Both the position numbers and the translations under genes were made by a program. DNA of 64,000 bases from Planctomycetota bacterium. Its GTDB lineage: Bacteria > Planctomycetota > Phycisphaerae > Phycisphaerales > SM1A02. Numbering within the stretch: position 1 is the first letter of the stretch; each line of letters starts with the position of its first letter. The notes under the pieces are model-generated. The model did not search any database, was not told the origin of the DNA, and worked only from the letters and a program-made list of their open reading frames with translations. Of this stretch, positions 62,694-64,000 are shown in pieces. Location of the stretch: contig JAIOPG010000002.1 of the NCBI GenBank assembly GCA_021414025.1, positions 372,001 through 436,000 of the forward strand, read 5' to 3'.

Positions 62694-63611
62694 TTGAACT
62701 TGCGCGCAATCACCATTGGCAACTTTGACGGCGTTCATGCGGGGCATCAGGCCCTGCTGGCAGAGGCCCGCGTTCGGGCAGGTCGGACCGGCGAGGTCGT
62801 GGCGGTGACACTTGAGTCCCACCCCGCATCGCTGCTCAATCCATCCCACGTTCCGCCCAGTGTCCAGACGCTTCAAGAACGCCGTGACTGGCTCCTGAAG
62901 TGCGGCGCGGACCGGGTGCATGTCCTTGCGACCACCGCCGAACTGCTGGCCATGGACGCGGCGGAATTCATCGCATGGCTTCGCAAAGATCTTCCCTTTG
63001 AGTTCATCGTCGAGGGGCGGGATTTCCGCTTTGGCCGAGGGCGCGAAGGGGATCTGGCGGCGCTGCGTGCAATGGGATCGCGGCTTGGCTTTGAGGTCGC
63101 CGAAGTGGCGGCGGTCGAAGTTTGCCTGGGGGATTCCTCTGTCGCGGCGGCGAGCAGCTCGCTGCTGCGCTGGCTGATTCAGAATGGACGCGTGGAGGAC
63201 GCCGCAAAAGTCATGGCCCGGCCCTACCAGTTGACTGGTCGCGTCGAGCAGGGTGACCAGCGCGGCCGCACGCTCGGGTGGCCGACGGCGAATGTCGCCA
63301 CGCAGGGTCAGTTGCTTCCCGGCGATGGCATCTACGCGGGCATCGCCACGCTGCCATCGGGCGCGCGCCGCCGCGCGGCAATCAGCGTGGGAACCAAGCC
63401 GACCTTCGGCCGCGCCGCCCGCACCGTCGAGGCCTTTCTGCTCGACCACACGGCGCCGCTGGACGACTATGGATGGACGCTGACGCTGGAATTTTCGCGC
63501 TGGCTGCGCGAGCAGAGCCGATTTGACGGCGTGGAAGCCCTTCTTGAGCAAATGAACCGGGACACGCAACGGACGCGCCTGGAAATAGCCGATGAATTGG
63601 TGCTGGCATGA
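62694..63611 (+). CDS. ribF: Bifunctional riboflavin kinase / FAD synthetase
   Basis: Makes FMN and FAD from riboflavin. The 305 aa start directly with RAITIGNFDGVHAGHQALL (FAD synthetase HxGH site), then ESHPASLLNP, FEFIVEGRDFRFGRGREGDL and SSLLRWLIQNGRVEDAAKVM. The kinase domain has QGDQRGRTLGWPTANVA, LLPGDGIYAGIATLP and ISVGTKPTFG. No ATG precedes the first motif; TTG 62694 is the most likely start, with TTG 62682 and TTG 62700 as alternatives. The stop overlaps the nrnA-like ATG by 4 nt. Confidence 0.9.
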   Translation: MNLRAITIGNFDGVHAGHQALLAEARVRAGRTGEVVAVTLESHPASLLNPSHVPPSVQTLQERRDWLLKCGADRVHVLATTAELLAMDAAEFIAWLRKDLPFEFIVEGRDFRFGRGREGDLAALRAMGSRLGFEVAEVAAVEVCLGDSSVAAASSSLLRWLIQNGRVEDAAKVMARPYQLTGRVEQGDQRGRTLGWPTANVATQGQLLPGDGIYAGIATLPSGARRRAAISVGTKPTFGRAARTVEAFLLDHTAPLDDYGWTLTLEFSRWLREQSRFDGVEALLEQMNRDTQRTRLEIADELVLA

Positions 63612-64000
63612 GACCTGTGGCCGCGACCTATTCCACCACCTCGACGCCGCGAATCATCGCGGACCGGCTGCTCAACGCCCGGCGCATCCTGATCACCTCG
63701 CACGACAAGCCCGATGGCGACGCCATCGGTTCGGTGCTCGCCCTGGCTCGAGCGCTTCGGCAGCGCGGACGGACGGTCGACACCTGGTTCTCCGGTCCCT
63801 TCGATCCCACATTGCAATGCCTGCTCGGCCATGAGAAGCCGGGGCGGGCGCCGGAGAAGTTGCCCGGCGATGATTACGACGCGATCGCCGTGCTCGACAC
63901 CGGCTCCTGGGGACAGCTCGAGCACCTGGGTCCGTGGCTGCGCGAGCGGCGCGACCGGGCGGTTGGAGTGGATCATCACCGCTGCGGCGACACCGATTTC
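63608..64000 (+). CDS. nrnA: DHH-family phosphoesterase, NrnA-like (3' end outside window)
   Basis: Only the first 131 codons are present. Motifs are ITSHDKPDGDAIGSVLALAR (motif I with metal-binding acids), AVLDTGSWGQLEHL and the DHH motif GVDHHRCGDTDF at the edge. NrnA degrades nano-RNA and adenosine 3',5'-bisphosphate. The ATG overlaps the ribF stop (ATGA); ribF-nrnA adjacency is common near the truB/rbfA cluster. An unrelated DHH phosphoesterase cannot be ruled out from the N-terminus alone. Confidence 0.8.
   Translation, partial: MRPVAATYSTTSTPRIIADRLLNARRILITSHDKPDGDAIGSVLALARALRQRGRTVDTWFSGPFDPTLQCLLGHEKPGRAPEKLPGDDYDAIAVLDTGSWGQLEHLGPWLRERRDRAVGVDHHRCGDTDF

Overview
The window is about 64 kb of gene-dense, high-G+C DNA (about two thirds G+C by eye). 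It has many 4-nt stop/start overlaps and frequent GTG and TTG starts. PEP-CTERM-like tails ending in Arg runs, planctomycete-style 28-residue leucine-rich repeats, an L34 protein beginning MHYPHK, a flagellar export operon and an LptE/BamD pair point to a flagellated Planctomycetota, most likely class Phycisphaerae. That placement is inference; no rRNA gene is present. No tRNA, CRISPR array or insertion sequence was seen, and no gap between genes exceeds about 300 bases.

Layout. 1-8.9 kb (+ strand, one - strand gene): 3' part of ruvC, trpE, a membrane protein on the other strand, a large exported S41 protease, and pdhA-pdhB-pdhC for the pyruvate dehydrogenase complex without E3. 8.9-12.8 kb (-): bamD-lptE-ftsH, an envelope biogenesis and quality-control operon. 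13.0-19.5 kb (+): fliO-fliP-fliQ-fliR-flhB-flhA, then a small protein like the FlhF N-domain, then a FliA-like sigma factor closed by a hairpin terminator. The flhB gene lacks the autocleaving cytoplasmic domain. 19.5-24.9 kb: a lone CoA-transferase B subunit divergent from an ALDH7-type aldehyde dehydrogenase, ilvC-uppP, and a PilZ protein. 25.0-26.5 kb: rnc convergent with rpmH-aroK; rpmH is only 44 codons. 26.6-33.2 kb (-): a heavy-metal RND efflux operon (Cys-rich exported protein, czcC, czcB with a His-rich repeat, czcA). 33.5-35.1 kb: a PYROXD2-like flavoprotein.

At 35.06-38.4 kb the composition falls sharply to A+T-rich, and one - strand gene encodes a KAP-type P-loop NTPase fused to about fifteen leucine-rich repeats. 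It looks like a standalone horizontally acquired sensor/effector and is the best candidate here for an undescribed system, possibly NLR-like immunity. 38.5-41.1 kb is a run of small accessory genes. 41.1-43.5 kb pairs a cyclopropane-fatty-acid-synthase family methyltransferase with a geranylgeranyl-reductase-like flavoprotein, suggesting a methylate-then-reduce lipid modification. 43.6-59.5 kb holds a Tricorn-like protease, a REC-GGDEF-EAL protein, PEP-CTERM proteins, an M16 protease, small VOC, AhpD and NTF2-like genes, a DUF2652 cyclase-like protein and a glycosyltransferase. 59.7-64 kb has a large NAD-glutamate dehydrogenase, ribF and the start of an nrnA-like DHH phosphoesterase.

Two copies of a structured intergenic repeat lie in opposite orientation at the convergent junctions near 53.2-53.4 and 59.6-59.7 kb. 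Several genes concern the cell envelope and motility (FtsH, BamD/LptE, UppP, the flagellar export gate, c-di-GMP proteins). The rest are central metabolism (Trp, Ile/Val, pyruvate, glutamate, FAD) and accessory functions.
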